Shown in pieces: positions 1 through 11,019 of a stretch of 64,000 nucleotides of DNA. The position numbers were made by a program, and so were the translations under genes. The DNA is from Cyrtodaria siliqua (Eukaryota > Mollusca > Bivalvia > Adapedonta > Hiatellidae), in NCBI GenBank assembly GCA_037043455.1, contig JAWPHD010001352.1, positions 266,548 through 330,547 on the forward strand, written 5' to 3'. Each line of letters opens with the position of its first letter. The stretch's first letter is position 1. The notes under the pieces were generated by a model. That model was not told the origin of the DNA and did not search any database. It worked only from the letters and a program-made list of their open reading frames with translations.

Positions 1-220
1 ACGAAGCAAGTGTTTTCTTGCATTTTTCCAATTTCGCTAAATAAACAGAGTTGTGACTATTTACTGCATTTAATCGTTTAATAAACTATGTAAGAACAAT
101 TGCCTTTTTGTTCTGTTTCCTAGTAAATCGTTTCTCGGACGATTGGTTAATGGAGTTCCCTCGTCATTCCAATTTCTCCCGTCGAAACGAGCAGCAAATC
201 AACAAGCCCGTTGGGCTTGT

Positions 221-482
221 GTTCTTGGATATTGGGCAAGCCTGGCAGGCATTTTAGCATTGTCAGGATTGTGCTAATTTTGTCGACTGCTTTGCGCTTC
301 GACTGTTAATTTAAACTTAGATATCCATGAGTACAAGTAACATTTGCTGGGTGTTCTTGGATATTGGGCAGGCCTGTCAGGCATTTTACAAGTCTCGGGA
401 TTGTGCTAATTTCGACGGCTGCGTTGCGCGTCAAATGTTAGTTTAAACTTAGATGTCCATGAGTACAAGTAACATTTGCTGG
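221..482. repeat. Tandem duplication of a 130-bp unit
   Basis: Two 130-bp units (221-350 and 353-482) both begin with gttcttggatattgggca and both end with gtacaagtaacatttgctgg. They differ by scattered substitutions, so the duplication is not recent. No reading frame of note is present, and no function is apparent. Confidence 0.85.
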
Positions 483-1084
483 TATGTAATCAACTTTTCA
501 ACAGACAAGGCAGTGTTTATTTTACACATGATCATAAATTCGTGTTATAAATTGAAGGGGATATCATTCGGTTTCACTTCTGGTTCTTTGGTATTCTAAA
601 ATGCGACGCCTTTTGATTGCTAAAATGCGGTGCTTTTAGAAATCATCAATAATAAGGCTGTGAATGATGTTGATAGAAAAGGTGTCATACATTAATTATA
701 AAAGTGTATGTCAACATGAAATATTTCTTACACAATAAGACATTGATTTACAAATATATCTGATATGTTTTACTGCTTTAATACAATAATTTACATACGC
801 AGTTGTGATCATTTATAAAACAAGTCAGTAACACTACTATTTACAAGTAAATACATAACTTGCACTTAAAAGCCTTAATTTTTTGTGTGGCTGTACATGT
901 TACACAAACGGATAATGAGTCAGACTCGTGCAAGTGTAAACGATCTTTGAGTTGTCGAATGCAAGATTTGTTTGTTTGATTTTGTCTTTGTTTTAAAATA
1001 AACACTTCCATAGATTAAAAATACCTCATCAGCTCTAAAGGTTTTACAGAGTTTTCTTTCACACACTGGTAACATTTAGTTAGT
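483..1084. other. No gene seen
   Basis: AT-rich DNA with no long open frame, splice-framed exon or recognisable repeat. Confidence 0.6.
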
Positions 1085-1092
1085 ATACGTAC

Positions 1093-1312
1093 AGTTGCTG
1101 CAACGCGGATTACGACTAATCCCACTCATCGCGGCGATTTTATCTCACCGCGGACACACGGATTTTGTCCCCGCGATCCGCGGACAGCTCGCTCATCGCG
1201 GGGATAATACATTTTATCCACCGCGACAAAATCACCGCGATTCGCCGTGATCTGTTTTAATTTGCACACCGCTTTACCCGGTGTGAAATCGCAGGCCATC
1301 GCCGCGATTTAT
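1093..1312. other. CpG-dense patch with inverted repeats
   Basis: Dense in CCGCG, CGCGG and ATCGCGG words, in sharp contrast to the AT-rich flanks. atcgcggcgat (1128-1138) is matched by its reverse complement at 1298-1308. A 7-bp hairpin, cacaccg (1265-1271) against cggtgtg (1279-1285), lies inside. It could be a small CpG island or promoter remnant, or the GC-rich part of a mobile element. No adjacent gene could be identified. Confidence 0.5.
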
Positions 1313-2120
1313 CTTCAGTATCAATGTACAATTGTGCAGTCAATTTAATGCATTGTTATTCAATAACTATTAAAAACCCGAAGCAGAAGACAATTTTATT
1401 TCTGTTTTCGGAAAATTCAAATGCCCGGATAATGTATACTGGGTCACGGCGAATGGCCTAGTAAGCCCATTAAAAATAACCATTGGTATTCGTGAACAGT
1501 CGTAAAGATGTGTTAATGCTCTGATCAATGAAATATGAACCCCAAATTGTACTTTTGTTTTCGATCGCTGTCGTACAAATTCGTTACCTCACCGGTTGAC
1601 TCATAAAATATATTGACGATTTTAGCCGAGTATTTTCAAATAAAACTCACAATGTTCTGTCGTATATGCAAGCGTCTAATCATTTGAATCGATAAAGCAT
1701 GTCGTCTGGGAACAAGTTAAATGTCAACACTAAATTTCCTTCATAGGAGGGAGAACAGCCTAAAAAACAGCGGGTTAAAGTCAATACTTGTCAAAAACAA
1801 TAAACTAACATCTTGTGTGGTGTCACATATTAGTACTGCGAACAATTTAACGTTTTTGCAACAACGGTGTCGGACAAACACTGGTATTTATAAATTGTCC
1901 TTGAAAACAGTGGGAAAACCTGGAAAAGACCTTGAATTTTGTTTTCAAAAAACTGTGGGAACCCTGTAATACACTTACTTTGTACAGACTAGTTCTCCTG
2001 CTACCCTGGCTGGCATTCAACAACTAGTGACCTATAACATTGCCATGTGCCGGTTGAATGAATGTTGAAAATGTGTTACAGTCCCCTGCACATTTAGCCA
2101 GTAGAACATCCACAGACACT
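1313..2120. other. No gene seen
   Basis: A small open frame at 1721-1969 has no recognisable domain and no supporting signals. It is most likely chance. Confidence 0.6.
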
Positions 2121-2137
2121 TTCACCTCTTGTCTGCA

Positions 2138-2565
2138 CCGTATTTTCAATACTATAACACTTAGAGATACCAAACTTGGTATGTAGATACATCTTGGGAT
2201 AGCTGTGTGTCGCATACCAAAATAAGGCCACTGTGACCTTGACCTGTGACCTCTGTCATAGAAAATGCTTGTCCAGACCGTATTTTCGATACTATAACAC
2301 TAAGTCTTAGAGATAGCAAACTTGGTATTTAGATACATCTTGGGATGGTGATGTGTCGCGTACCAGAATAAGGTAATTGTGACCTTGACCTGTGACCTCT
2401 GTCATAGAAAATGCTTGTCTGGACCATATTTTCAATACAATAACACTTAGACATACCAAACTTGGTATGTTGATACATCTTGGGATAGCGGTAGGTCCCA
2501 TACCAAAATAAGGTCACTATGACCTCTGTCATACTCCAAACATTGTGAGAAGCATCAGTATGAAG
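2138..2565. repeat. Minisatellite of about 140-bp units
   Basis: The sequence yattttcratactataacac recurs at 2138, 2278 and 2424, giving periods of about 140 and 146 bp. Each unit carries the blocks accaaacttggtat, acatcttgggat and gaccttgacctgtgacctc. The last unit is incomplete. Short open frames on the minus strand simply run through the units. Confidence 0.8.
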
Positions 2566-2635
2566 TGGAACTGCGCATATACATGAAGGCATGGGTTATG
2601 CTTTGCAAGAGTATTAATAACTTTCTGTGATAGTT

Positions 2636-3793
2636 ATGGCTCCCCCACACAAAGTGTGGAGGGGAGCCATATTGATTGTGTGCTGTCTGTCTGTCTGTGT
2701 CACAAACGATGTCCGATCTATAACTAGAAAATGGTTGGACCTATTGTCCTCAAATTTAGAAGGATGGTTGATCATGACTATTAGATGACCCCTATTGATT
2801 TTGGGGTCACTAGGTCAAAGGTCAAGGTCGCGGTGACATTGACTATCAAAAAGATTCCGATTAATAACTAGAGAATGGTTTGACCTAGGGTCTTCAGACT
2901 TGAAAGGATGGTTGGTCATGATCAGTAGATGACCCCTATTGATTTTGGGGTCACTTGGTCAAAGGTCAAGGTCGCGGTGACATTGACTATCAAAACTATA
3001 TCCGATCAATAACTACACAATGGTTGGACCTAGGGTCCTCAAACTTGGAAGGATGGTTGGTCATGACCAGTAGATGACCCCTATTGATTTTAGGGTCACT
3101 AGGTTTAAGGTCAAGGTCGCAGTGACATTGACTATCAAAACGATATCCGATCAATAACTACACAATGGTTAGACCTAGGGTCCTCAAACTTGGAAGGATG
3201 GTTGGTCATGACCAGTAGATGACCCCTATTGATTTTGGGGTCACTAGGTAAAGGTCAACATATGGTGACATTGACTATCAAATCGATGTTCACTAGGTCA
3301 AAGGTCAAGATCGCGGTGACATTGACTATCAAACGATGTCTGATCTGATGAGAATGGTTGGACCTAGGGTTCTCAAACTTGTGAGGATGGTTGGTCATGA
3401 CCAGCAGATGACCCCTTTTGATTTTGGGGTCACTAGGTCAAAGGTCAAGCTAGCAATGACATTGACTATCAAAACGATGTCCGATCAATAACTAGAGAAT
3501 GGTTGGACCTAGGGTCCTCAAACTTGGAAGGATGGTTGGTCATGACCAGAACATGACCCCTATTGATATCAAAACGATTCCCGATCAATAACAAAACAAT
3601 GTCCAATCAATAACTAGAGAATGGTTGGACCTAGGATCCTCAAACTTGGAAGGATGGTTGACCAATAATTATTACTGATACAGGTTGTAGATACAGTCAC
3701 AGGGATATTGAATATCAAAACGATCTCAGATCAATGAGAACGGTTGGACCTAGAGTCGTCAATTATGTCTGTTCGGGCGAGTGGGGGAGCCAT
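2636..3793. mobile_element. TIR-bounded element filled with 145-bp tandem units
   Basis: The ends are perfect inverted 13-mers: atggctcccccac at 2636-2648 and gtgggggagccat at 3781-3793. The interior is a minisatellite with ccgatc marks at 2713, 2857, 3002 and 3147, a period of 144-145 bp. Each unit contains gacccctattgattttgg and ggtcaaaggtcaaggtcg, and later units are partly deleted. No transposase frame is present, so it would be a non-autonomous element or a TIR-flanked minisatellite. A target duplication was not evident. Confidence 0.6.
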
Positions 3794-4299
3794 ACGTTTT
3801 TGTCCAATAACAATTTCTAGTTTTAGTTTGACATTCTTTTGATCTACATCTTTATTCATTTCGCTTAGTTTTGTACACTCTTTTTGTGATGTCTGGGCGA
3901 TCTCTGTAGTGTAAGGAAACACACTTTTCTTTCGAGAAAAGAGATTCAAGTTCAAGTCTTGGCAGGGACCTGACACACTGAGTTGTACATACAATTGTTT
4001 TTTTCCACATCAGTAATGTTGTTTTTGTATATTAAACATATTTTTCAACAAAATACCTATTCTCATTTGTCACTTTCCGCCAAATCTACAACATCTCATG
4101 CACCCCACTTAAAGGGATGCACAGCAATCTTCATTTCAGATTTTGTAGTGTCCCTTCACTTCTTCAGTTCCCTACCGATTATTCAATCATGACCGTTATA
4201 TCTTGGTAGTTATACTCATCCTTACAGCAGGTTGTCACACGGTTATTCTTCCGTAAATCACCCCAGCAACGACTAAGCCAGTGCCCTTCAATTAATAGA

Positions 4300-4787
4300 T
4301 TATTGCTCCCCACAACAAAGTGTGGTCGGAGCGCCATGTTCATTTTGACCCCTATTGATTTTGGTGTCACCAGATCAAAGGTCACATCCGGGCTAACATT
4401 GACTATCCAAACGGTGTCCGATCAATACCTACAGAATGGTTGGCAGAAGGGTACCCAAACTTAGAGGGATGGTTGCTCATGACCAGTCGATGGCCCTTAT
4501 TGATTTTGGGGTCACTAGTTCAAAGGTCAAGGTCGTGTTGACATTAACTATCGAAACGATGTCCGATCAATAACTACAGAATGGTTGGACCTAGGGCCCA
4601 CAAACTTGGAAGAACGCTTTACCATTACAACTAGATGACACCTATTCATTTTGGGGTCACTACATCAAAGTTCAAGGTCGCGGTCACATTCGCTATCTAA
4701 AGATGTCCGATCAATAACTACACAACGGTTGGTCCTACAGTCCTCAACCTTGAAAGGATGGTTGGTCATGACCAGTAGATAACCTGT
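4300..4787. repeat. Diverged second copy of the 145-bp repeat family
   Basis: Begins with tgctccccacaacaaagtgtgg, which resembles the left end of the 2636 element. It then has degraded units containing attgattttggggtcac and tcaaaggtcaaggtcg. No matching right terminus was found. Confidence 0.65.
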
Positions 4788-4794
4788 TCTTAGC

Positions 4795-6035
4795 TCCACT
4801 GATCAGAGATCAGCAGAGCTTATGCCGTGGTGCGGCGTGTCTGTCTGTCTGTAAACTTTTATTTGTAGCGACTACTCCTCTGAAAGTACTTGATACTTGA
4901 CGGATTTTCATGAAACTTCACACGAATGTTGCTCTCAATGTCTAATTGATTCTAGCAAAATTTCAGGTCGGCCGGAAATACAAGATGGCCGCCATGGCTA
5001 AAAAAAGATTTTCAAAATACAAGTTTGTAGCGACTACTTCTTGAAAACTATAAGTGATATTCATATGGGACTTTTCCTAAAAATGATACAGCATGACATG
5101 ATGTTGGTCCTTGTCAAAAATCGTTCTAATTCGATGTTAAACATAGCTGTCGGTAGCCATCTTTGTTTACATAGAGTTATATAATGAAAACTTGTAGCCA
5201 CTACTCCTCTGAAACTACTTAACGGATGTCCATGAAACTTCACAGGAATGTTGCTCTTCATGTCTAATTGATCCTAGCAAAATTTCAGATCGGCCAGATA
5301 TTCAAGATGGCCGCCACAGTCAAAAATAGATTTAAAAAACATAAGTTTGTAGCGACTACTTTTTGAAAACTATAAGTGATATTGATATGTGACTTTTTCT
5401 AAAATGATCAGCATGACATGATGGTTATTCGAATCGAACATTATTTTGATTCGACGTTGAACATGGCTGCCAGTGGCCATCTTTGTTTACATAGAGTTAT
5501 ATCATGAAAACTTGTAGCGACTACTCCTCTGAAACTACTTGATGGCTTTTCATGAAACTTCACATGAATGTTGCTCTTCATGTCTAAATGATCTTAGCAA
5601 AATTTCAGGTCGGCCGGAAATTCAAGATGGCCGCCATGGCTAAAAATAGATTTTTAAAAAATAAGTTTGTAGCGACTACTTCTTGAAAACTATAAAAGAT
5701 ATTGCTATGGGACTTTTTCTAAAATGATCAGCATGGCATGATGGTTATAGGAGTCGAACATCATATTGATTCAATGTTAAACATGGCTGTCAGCGGCCAT
5801 CTTTGTTTACATAGAATTATATAATGAAAACTTGTAGCGACTACTCCTCTGAAACTATTTGACGGATTTCCATGAGACTTCACAGTCTAATTGATCCAAG
5901 CAAAATTTCAGGTCGGCCGGAAATTCAAGATGGCCGCTACGGCTAAAAACAGATTTTCAAAAAGCAAGTTTGTATCGACTACTTCCTGAAATCAAAATCA
6001 ATCAGTAGAGTTTCAAGGTCATTGACCTCTTGTTA
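4795..6035 (+). repeat. Tandem repeat of about 320-bp units with hairpin-like head (left arm)
   Basis: The head at about 4795-4850 reads agctccactgatcagagatc, then gtggtgcggcg, then a gtctgtctgtctg run. The mark gtagcgactactcctctga (or a one-base variant) recurs at 4865, 5193, 5513 and 5833, a period of 320-328 bp. Each unit also contains caagatggccgcc and ggccatctttgtttacatag. The same family occurs in inverted orientation at 14495-15322, so this stretch may be one arm of a larger inverted structure. Confidence 0.85.
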
Positions 6036-6235
6036 TTTTCCGGTCACTAGATCGGAGGTCAAGGGTTGCGGTGCCCTTCACTATCAATACGATGTCCTAT
6101 CAACAACTACAAACTTGATGGATCTAGGTCCTCCAACTTGAAAGGATGAATGGTTGCTCATGACCAGTACATGACCCTCATCCTTATTCATTTAAAGGTC
6201 AAGGTGCCGGTGACCTTCACTATCAAAACGATCCC
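6036..6235 (+). repeat. Fragment of the GGTCAAGG repeat family
   Basis: Contains ggtcactagatcggaggtca and tcactatcaaaacgat, matching the unit logic of 2636-3793 at lower identity. It directly follows the 320-bp repeat array. Confidence 0.5.
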
Positions 6236-6316
6236 GGATCCAGAACATCTACATGCAGTCCGTACTTCCCATGGTATAATATATGTGTTATACCTTTTCT
6301 TGTTAACATTAGATCC

Positions 6317-7072
6317 AGTTAACGACTGTTTAATTACCATTATTGACCATACGTGTCCTGTTATGGACGTGCATACAGAAGTAGTTGAAAAGTTTGCAAG
6401 AGTTTTGAGTAAACAATTTCGCAAAGATATGTTAACAGCATGGGCTGCTGAAAAGCAAAAAGCACACTGGCTAAACATTCAAGAGAAACAAAAAAAAAAG
6501 TGAATCTGTTTTCCATGAAAACAATTAAAGAGGATAAATCCAAAGATAACATGTATTCAAAGCATTTGATTAAGGCCATGATTATCAGCAATGAAAATAT
6601 CTTAAAGCGTTATACCACAAAAGAACTTAAAGAATTTGAAAAGTTATTTGGTTTGACGTTGTTGTCAAATTTAAAGAAAACTGAAATTATCACAACAGTA
6701 CACAATGGCATATTGAAAAGTATTCCAGTATGCAGTGAAGCACAGGAAACAACACATAGCTCTTTGTCCGATAAAGTTCCGAGCAGTCCACCTGTTTCCG
6801 TTCCTAACATAACACCTGCTGCAGTTCCTATTACTGCAGTTGCTAGCAGTGCACCATTTGCAGTGCCAGATAGTGATTGCCTGTCAAGTACACAAGAAGA
6901 AGTAGATGATAATAACTGTCATTTAGGTCACACATTCTATCGTCCACGTCAACACTGGATTTGTTGTGATCACTGTAATAAATGGTATCACAAGAAATGT
7001 GCGGATCTTTCAGGAAAAACTGTGTGGGTGACATTTCAAAATGACCAGTGGAATGGTGATTCTTGCAAGTAA
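6317..7072 (+). pseudogene. Broken gene with SAP-like segment and degenerate PHD finger
   Basis: Two open frames are separated by one frame step at a run of ten A at 6490-6499; one extra A would join them. The first (to 6502) is a lysine-rich helical stretch around VEKFARVLSKQF. The second (from 6500, 190 codons) has a SAP-like segment (ELKEFEKLFGL...), a serine/proline/valine linker, and a C-terminal PHD-like cluster with CDHCNKWYHKKC. The closing W-x-C-x-x-C of a PHD finger reads WNGDSC, so one zinc-binding cysteine is glycine. The frame stops at once. No introns are visible. PHD fingers occur in chromatin proteins and in some DNA transposases and LINE proteins; which applies here is open. 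The start is not determined. Confidence 0.5.
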
Positions 7073-7279
7073 ATGAATTTAGTGCCCCAAATGACCAGGA
7101 TGACCATATGTGTTCATTATTGTTTAATTTTTGCAAACCAATATTATTTTAGGTTAAAAACAATAATATATATAATACTGAATGATACTTCTATTTTATA
7201 CAGAACAGTAAATGATGCTTTTCTTCATATGCACTCATATTCTTGGCGCATGTTTGTGCCAGTACTCAGGTGATCGATT

Positions 7280-7690
7280 TAGGGCCACCTTGGCCCTCTT
7301 CACCTTGGCCCTCTTGTTGTCAATTATTACACATAGCTATCTTGCCCCCGCCCCTCCCGAAATATTTTAATTTTGTCTTTACCATATTTCTGTGTTGTTT
7401 TGGTCAATTGTTACATAGCTTCTTACACATGTATGATGCCCTCCCCACACCCTCATCCCCACAACCCCGCCTCTCCCCCATCCCCACACCCCGCCTCTCC
7501 CCCATCCCCACTCAAAACTTTTAATTATTTTTGTGTTGTTTTGGTGAATTCTTACATAGCTTCTTACACATATATGTTGCCCTCATCACCCCCACCACCA
7601 ACCCGCGCCCCTCAAACACCCCCACCCCCACTTAAAACTCATTTGTTTTTTTTACGTATTTCTGAACCCCACCCCACATTGTTTTAGCCT
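7280..7690. repeat. C-rich region with a 141-bp duplicated block
   Basis: tgtgttgttttggt at 7391 and 7532 starts two similar blocks that continue with tacatagcttcttacacat. Between and after them are pyrimidine-rich runs (cctctcccccatccccac repeated). Open frames here translate to proline/serine-rich low complexity and are not credible genes. Confidence 0.6.
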
Positions 7691-8158
7691 TGTGTTCTGA
7701 TGTTATATACTACCTATATAATTTATTATTCTCTGCGCTGTTCTCCGACAGCTCTTGTTTTTCTTAAGTAGTGAAAAATACAAACACAAATGTTAAAACT
7801 ATAAACGCCATGAATATAGGTTGGGGGTAGCGGGGAGGCTGCAGATATTTTCTGGACTGGAGTTTATCATATAATGCAACTAAAAACTAGAACTGTCGCC
7901 GGAAGCGGACAAACACCCCCAGCTGGCAACTTGTTGGTGTGGGTAAGGTAAACATACAAGACTTCGTTCCTTTAAGATATATAGACATATATTATAGAGA
8001 AAAAGCCCGGACAATAGTTTTCTATTTGACTACCAAGTATGAAATACAAAGGGCCATAATGGAGTGGGAAATTATCGAACCGGAACGTCACGACAATATA
8101 TGCATCTCCACTTGATATTGATGCTTTGTAGCAAGTTTCACGAACAATAATTTTCTAT
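7691..8158. other. No gene; weak dispersed repeat
   Basis: A short motif, ggacaatagttttctatttga near 8013, recurs as gaacaataattttctatttga near 8142, so this is probably a degraded tandem repeat of about 130 bp. No coding signal is seen. Confidence 0.4.
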
Positions 8159-8870
8159 TTGATTATTCCGGCGCCAACGAGGCACAACAATCTCATTCGA
8201 TTTGAATCGTTTATTAGGGAAGCTTTCATAAAAAAAATAACAGTCGCTGTATTTTTTGACTTGGAGAAAGCTTATGATACTGCATGGAAGTACGGTATTA
8301 TGAATGATCTTCATGACCTCGGTCTTAGAGGCCGATTACCCATTTTTATAAGAAATTCTTACAGGATAGACAGTTTCGTGTCCGAATAGGTTCAACGTTC
8401 TCTGATATTTATGAACAGGAGATGGGTGTTCCACAGGCAGCATACTCTCAGTCACGCTTTTTAATATAAACAGTATAGTCAAATGCATCAATCCATTGTT
8501 CTCTATATGTTGACTACTTTATTATATGTTATCGTGCAACAAACATGAATACTATTGAGAGACATTACAACAAGGTCTCAATAAACTTCAGACCTGGTCT
8601 AATTTTTTTAATTTTCTAAATCTAAAACCAATTGTATGCACTTTTGTCAACTAGGCAAACATCACGAAGACCCTCATCTAACACTGGGCGGTTCACCTTT
8701 AACAGTAGTGGATGCTACAAAATTCCTAGGTTTTTGACCGAAAATTAACGTTTATACCACACCTTAAATACTTGAAGGCCAAATGCCTTAAAGCTCTTAA
8801 CTTACCTAAAGTTGTTGCAAACGCTAATTGGGGAGCAGATCGAAAAGTCCTCTTGCGACTTTACCCCCCA
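8159..8870 (+). pseudogene. LINE-A copy 1, truncated RT fragment
   Basis: Matches the reverse-transcriptase part of LINE-A ORF2 from ttccggcgccaacgag onward. It includes the palm segment FFDLEKAYDTAWKYGI and the downstream thumb/connection region to DRKVLLRLY. Several small deletions break the frame. The copy is 5'-truncated at 8159 and cut at 8870 by the 5' end of copy 2 (a run of C followed by gtcggtggtggggtg). Confidence 0.85.
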
Positions 8871-9523
8871 GTCGGTGGTGGGGTGTTAAGAATCAACCGA
8901 CTACTCGTTGAACCCACCCGCCCCCCCCCCCCCCCCCCCCCCCGAAATGTAACCCACCTGTTTACCGTGGGTGGCGACCCGTGTCGTTGGAGAAGGGAGT
9001 CCAGGTGGTTGAGTGGCGTGGAGATCTGGTAGTTATCTCCACGTTGCAACACACCACTTTGATCCGGACTTCAACTAGACGGTCGGGACTTCAACTAGAC
9101 GGTCGGTCAGATTTGGCCCGATCTGATCAATCGGTTTGTCACGCCAGCTATAAGAGATCCGACCTTATTATTCAGACAGTACCAGTACACTGTATCTTAA
9201 CTTACTTTTTATATTGTTCTACTTTAAACATTATATAGATAGGGTCTTTTATGGCGGTGGCGCACGGGCTAATCATGTATTTCAAAACGCTATATGGCTT
9301 TACTTGTGCCACTTTTTAAGCGGAACATAAGTGCGGCTCTTTGACTTTTTAGTTAATGGGTTATGTCCGCTGGGTGGTATGGGGGGTCTGATGCGTTAGC
9401 TTTATATGAGTAAACTTTCTACGTATTCTTGGCATTTTGCTGTTGGATATCCACAGCAAATGTCACCTTGTTGGACTCCGATGTGGGTGAGAAGCGTGGA
9501 AGATGAATTCTTAACGCCACATC
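8871..9523 (+). promoter_or_regulatory. LINE-A 5' UTR (probable internal promoter region)
   Basis: Starts with a C run and gtcggtggtggggtg and continues to the ORF1 start. The same sequence precedes ORF1 in the minus-strand element at 54353-54976, so the boundary is supported by two copies. Differences here are an expanded C tract (about 8921-8943) and a 20-bp duplication of acttcaactagacggtcgg near 9069-9105. LINEs of this type usually carry an internal promoter in this region; no specific element can be named. Confidence 0.7.
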
Positions 9524-11019
9524 ATGGCATCACAAAACGCACAAACTACTAACAAAAGAAAAAAAAAAGAACATGAATCTGATACTGAGGAACCAGTGAT
9601 TAACCAGTCCTTTCCTCGTTTTCTTATTATCGAATCAGAAGACGGGGAAAGGCCTGTTGCAGATATGTCACCTTTTGTAATAGAGAAAACTGTCCATTCC
9701 ATTGCTGGACATGTTAAACAAATAAAAAAAATAAAGAACAAAACTCTTCTTATTGAAACAGAAAAAAAATCTCATTCGGATAATTTACTCACTATTAAAC
9801 AAATTTTAAACACAAAAGTCAAATGCTACCCTCACTCCTCTTTGAACATCTCCAAAGGCGTCATCAGGTGCCCGGATCTCTCCGGAGTACCTGAAGACAA
9901 AATTATTCACGAGCTTGCGCCACAGTTGGTAACTGCGGCTCGCCGAATAACCATCAAGAGGAATGACAAAATTATCAGTACAAATACTATCATCCCCACA
10001 TTTTCAACACCCGTCTTACCAAAAACAATAAAGGTGGCATATCTGCAATTGCATGTTGACGCCTACATTCCAAACCCGTTACGTTGCTACAACTGCCAAG
10101 GCTTTGGGCACCACAACTCCAGGTGTACTAAAGAAGAAAGTTGTGGTAAATGTGGCGAGTCTGCATTCAAGCATAACGAACCAGATTGTCCTAACGACCT
10201 CAAATGTACCAACTGCGGTCTGGGACATCACGCAAATTCAAAAGTATGTGAAAAATTTAAAAAAGAAAAAGAAATCATAACAGTTAAATATACACAAAAC
10301 ATTCCCTTTCCAGAAGCACGGAAATTGATAGAAGAAAAATATAAAATTTCAAGTCCGACCTCTTACGCATCTATTCTCAAATCAAAAGCAACACACACAG
10401 AATGCAGGGATGCAGGTACGCAATACGAACCACAGTCAGAAATCCAAAATACAAAGAATACTTCCTCAGTATCAAATCCAAACAAAAGTCAACAAATACA
10501 ACTTAACAAACCCAAATTAAACTTTTCAAATTAAACTTTTCATCTAATCAAACTTTTTCATTTAAATCAAACACAAAATCGGCAAGCTCTGGCAATGTCA
10601 AGAGCATGCCAATTTCTCAGAATTGGAAAGGGGGTTCTTCTAAGACTGTGAAGTCTAGTAGTTCCCCAGTCGTGAGGCCTAATACTTCCTCGGTTGGAAG
10701 GCCTAGTGCTGCTCCAACTAACGAAGTTGGAAAGCCTAGTGCTTCTCCAACTAGGGAGCACAAGGAGCAGCCAAAGGTGTCTAACGGCCCTATTGAGCTG
10801 CATAACAAATTCGAACAGCTCATGGACATTTCAGAGCCGGCAGCTGCACTGCCACTTCCATCCTCGCATGAAAGGTTAGTTGAGGTGCCACTTCAGCTGA
10901 CTTCTTCCAGGGAGGAGGATTCATCAGTGGAGATGTCGCTGCTTGAGTCTCCTAAGACCTCTCCTAAATCTAAGGCCAAAAATAAAAATAAAATTAAAAG
11001 TCGCCTTAACGCTCAATAA
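9524..11019 (+). pseudogene. LINE-A ORF1, zinc-knuckle RNA-binding protein, frameshifted
   Basis: ORF1 of I/Jockey-type LINEs coats the element RNA. The N-terminal two thirds (9524-10534) has an RRM-like region followed by three CCHC-type knuckles: CYNCQGFGHHNSRC, CGKCGESAFKHNEPDC and CTNCGLGHHANSKVC. The frame breaks at 10510-10535, where aaattaaacttttc is directly duplicated (14 bp). The rest (10606-11019) is open in another frame and is serine/proline-rich with a basic C-terminus. Compare the uninterrupted 530-codon version at 52876-54468. The stop codon overlaps the ORF2 start (TAATG at 11017-11021). Confidence 0.85.

Noticed and set aside
1721..1969. 82-codon open frame
   Set aside because: No domain, no splice or promoter support, ordinary AT-rich flank; expected by chance.
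3731..3994. 87-codon minus-strand frame
   Set aside because: Spans the edge of the TIR element with no recognisable motif.
7243..7687. Overlapping proline-rich open frames
   Set aside because: They translate C-rich low-complexity DNA in several frames at once; no real protein features.
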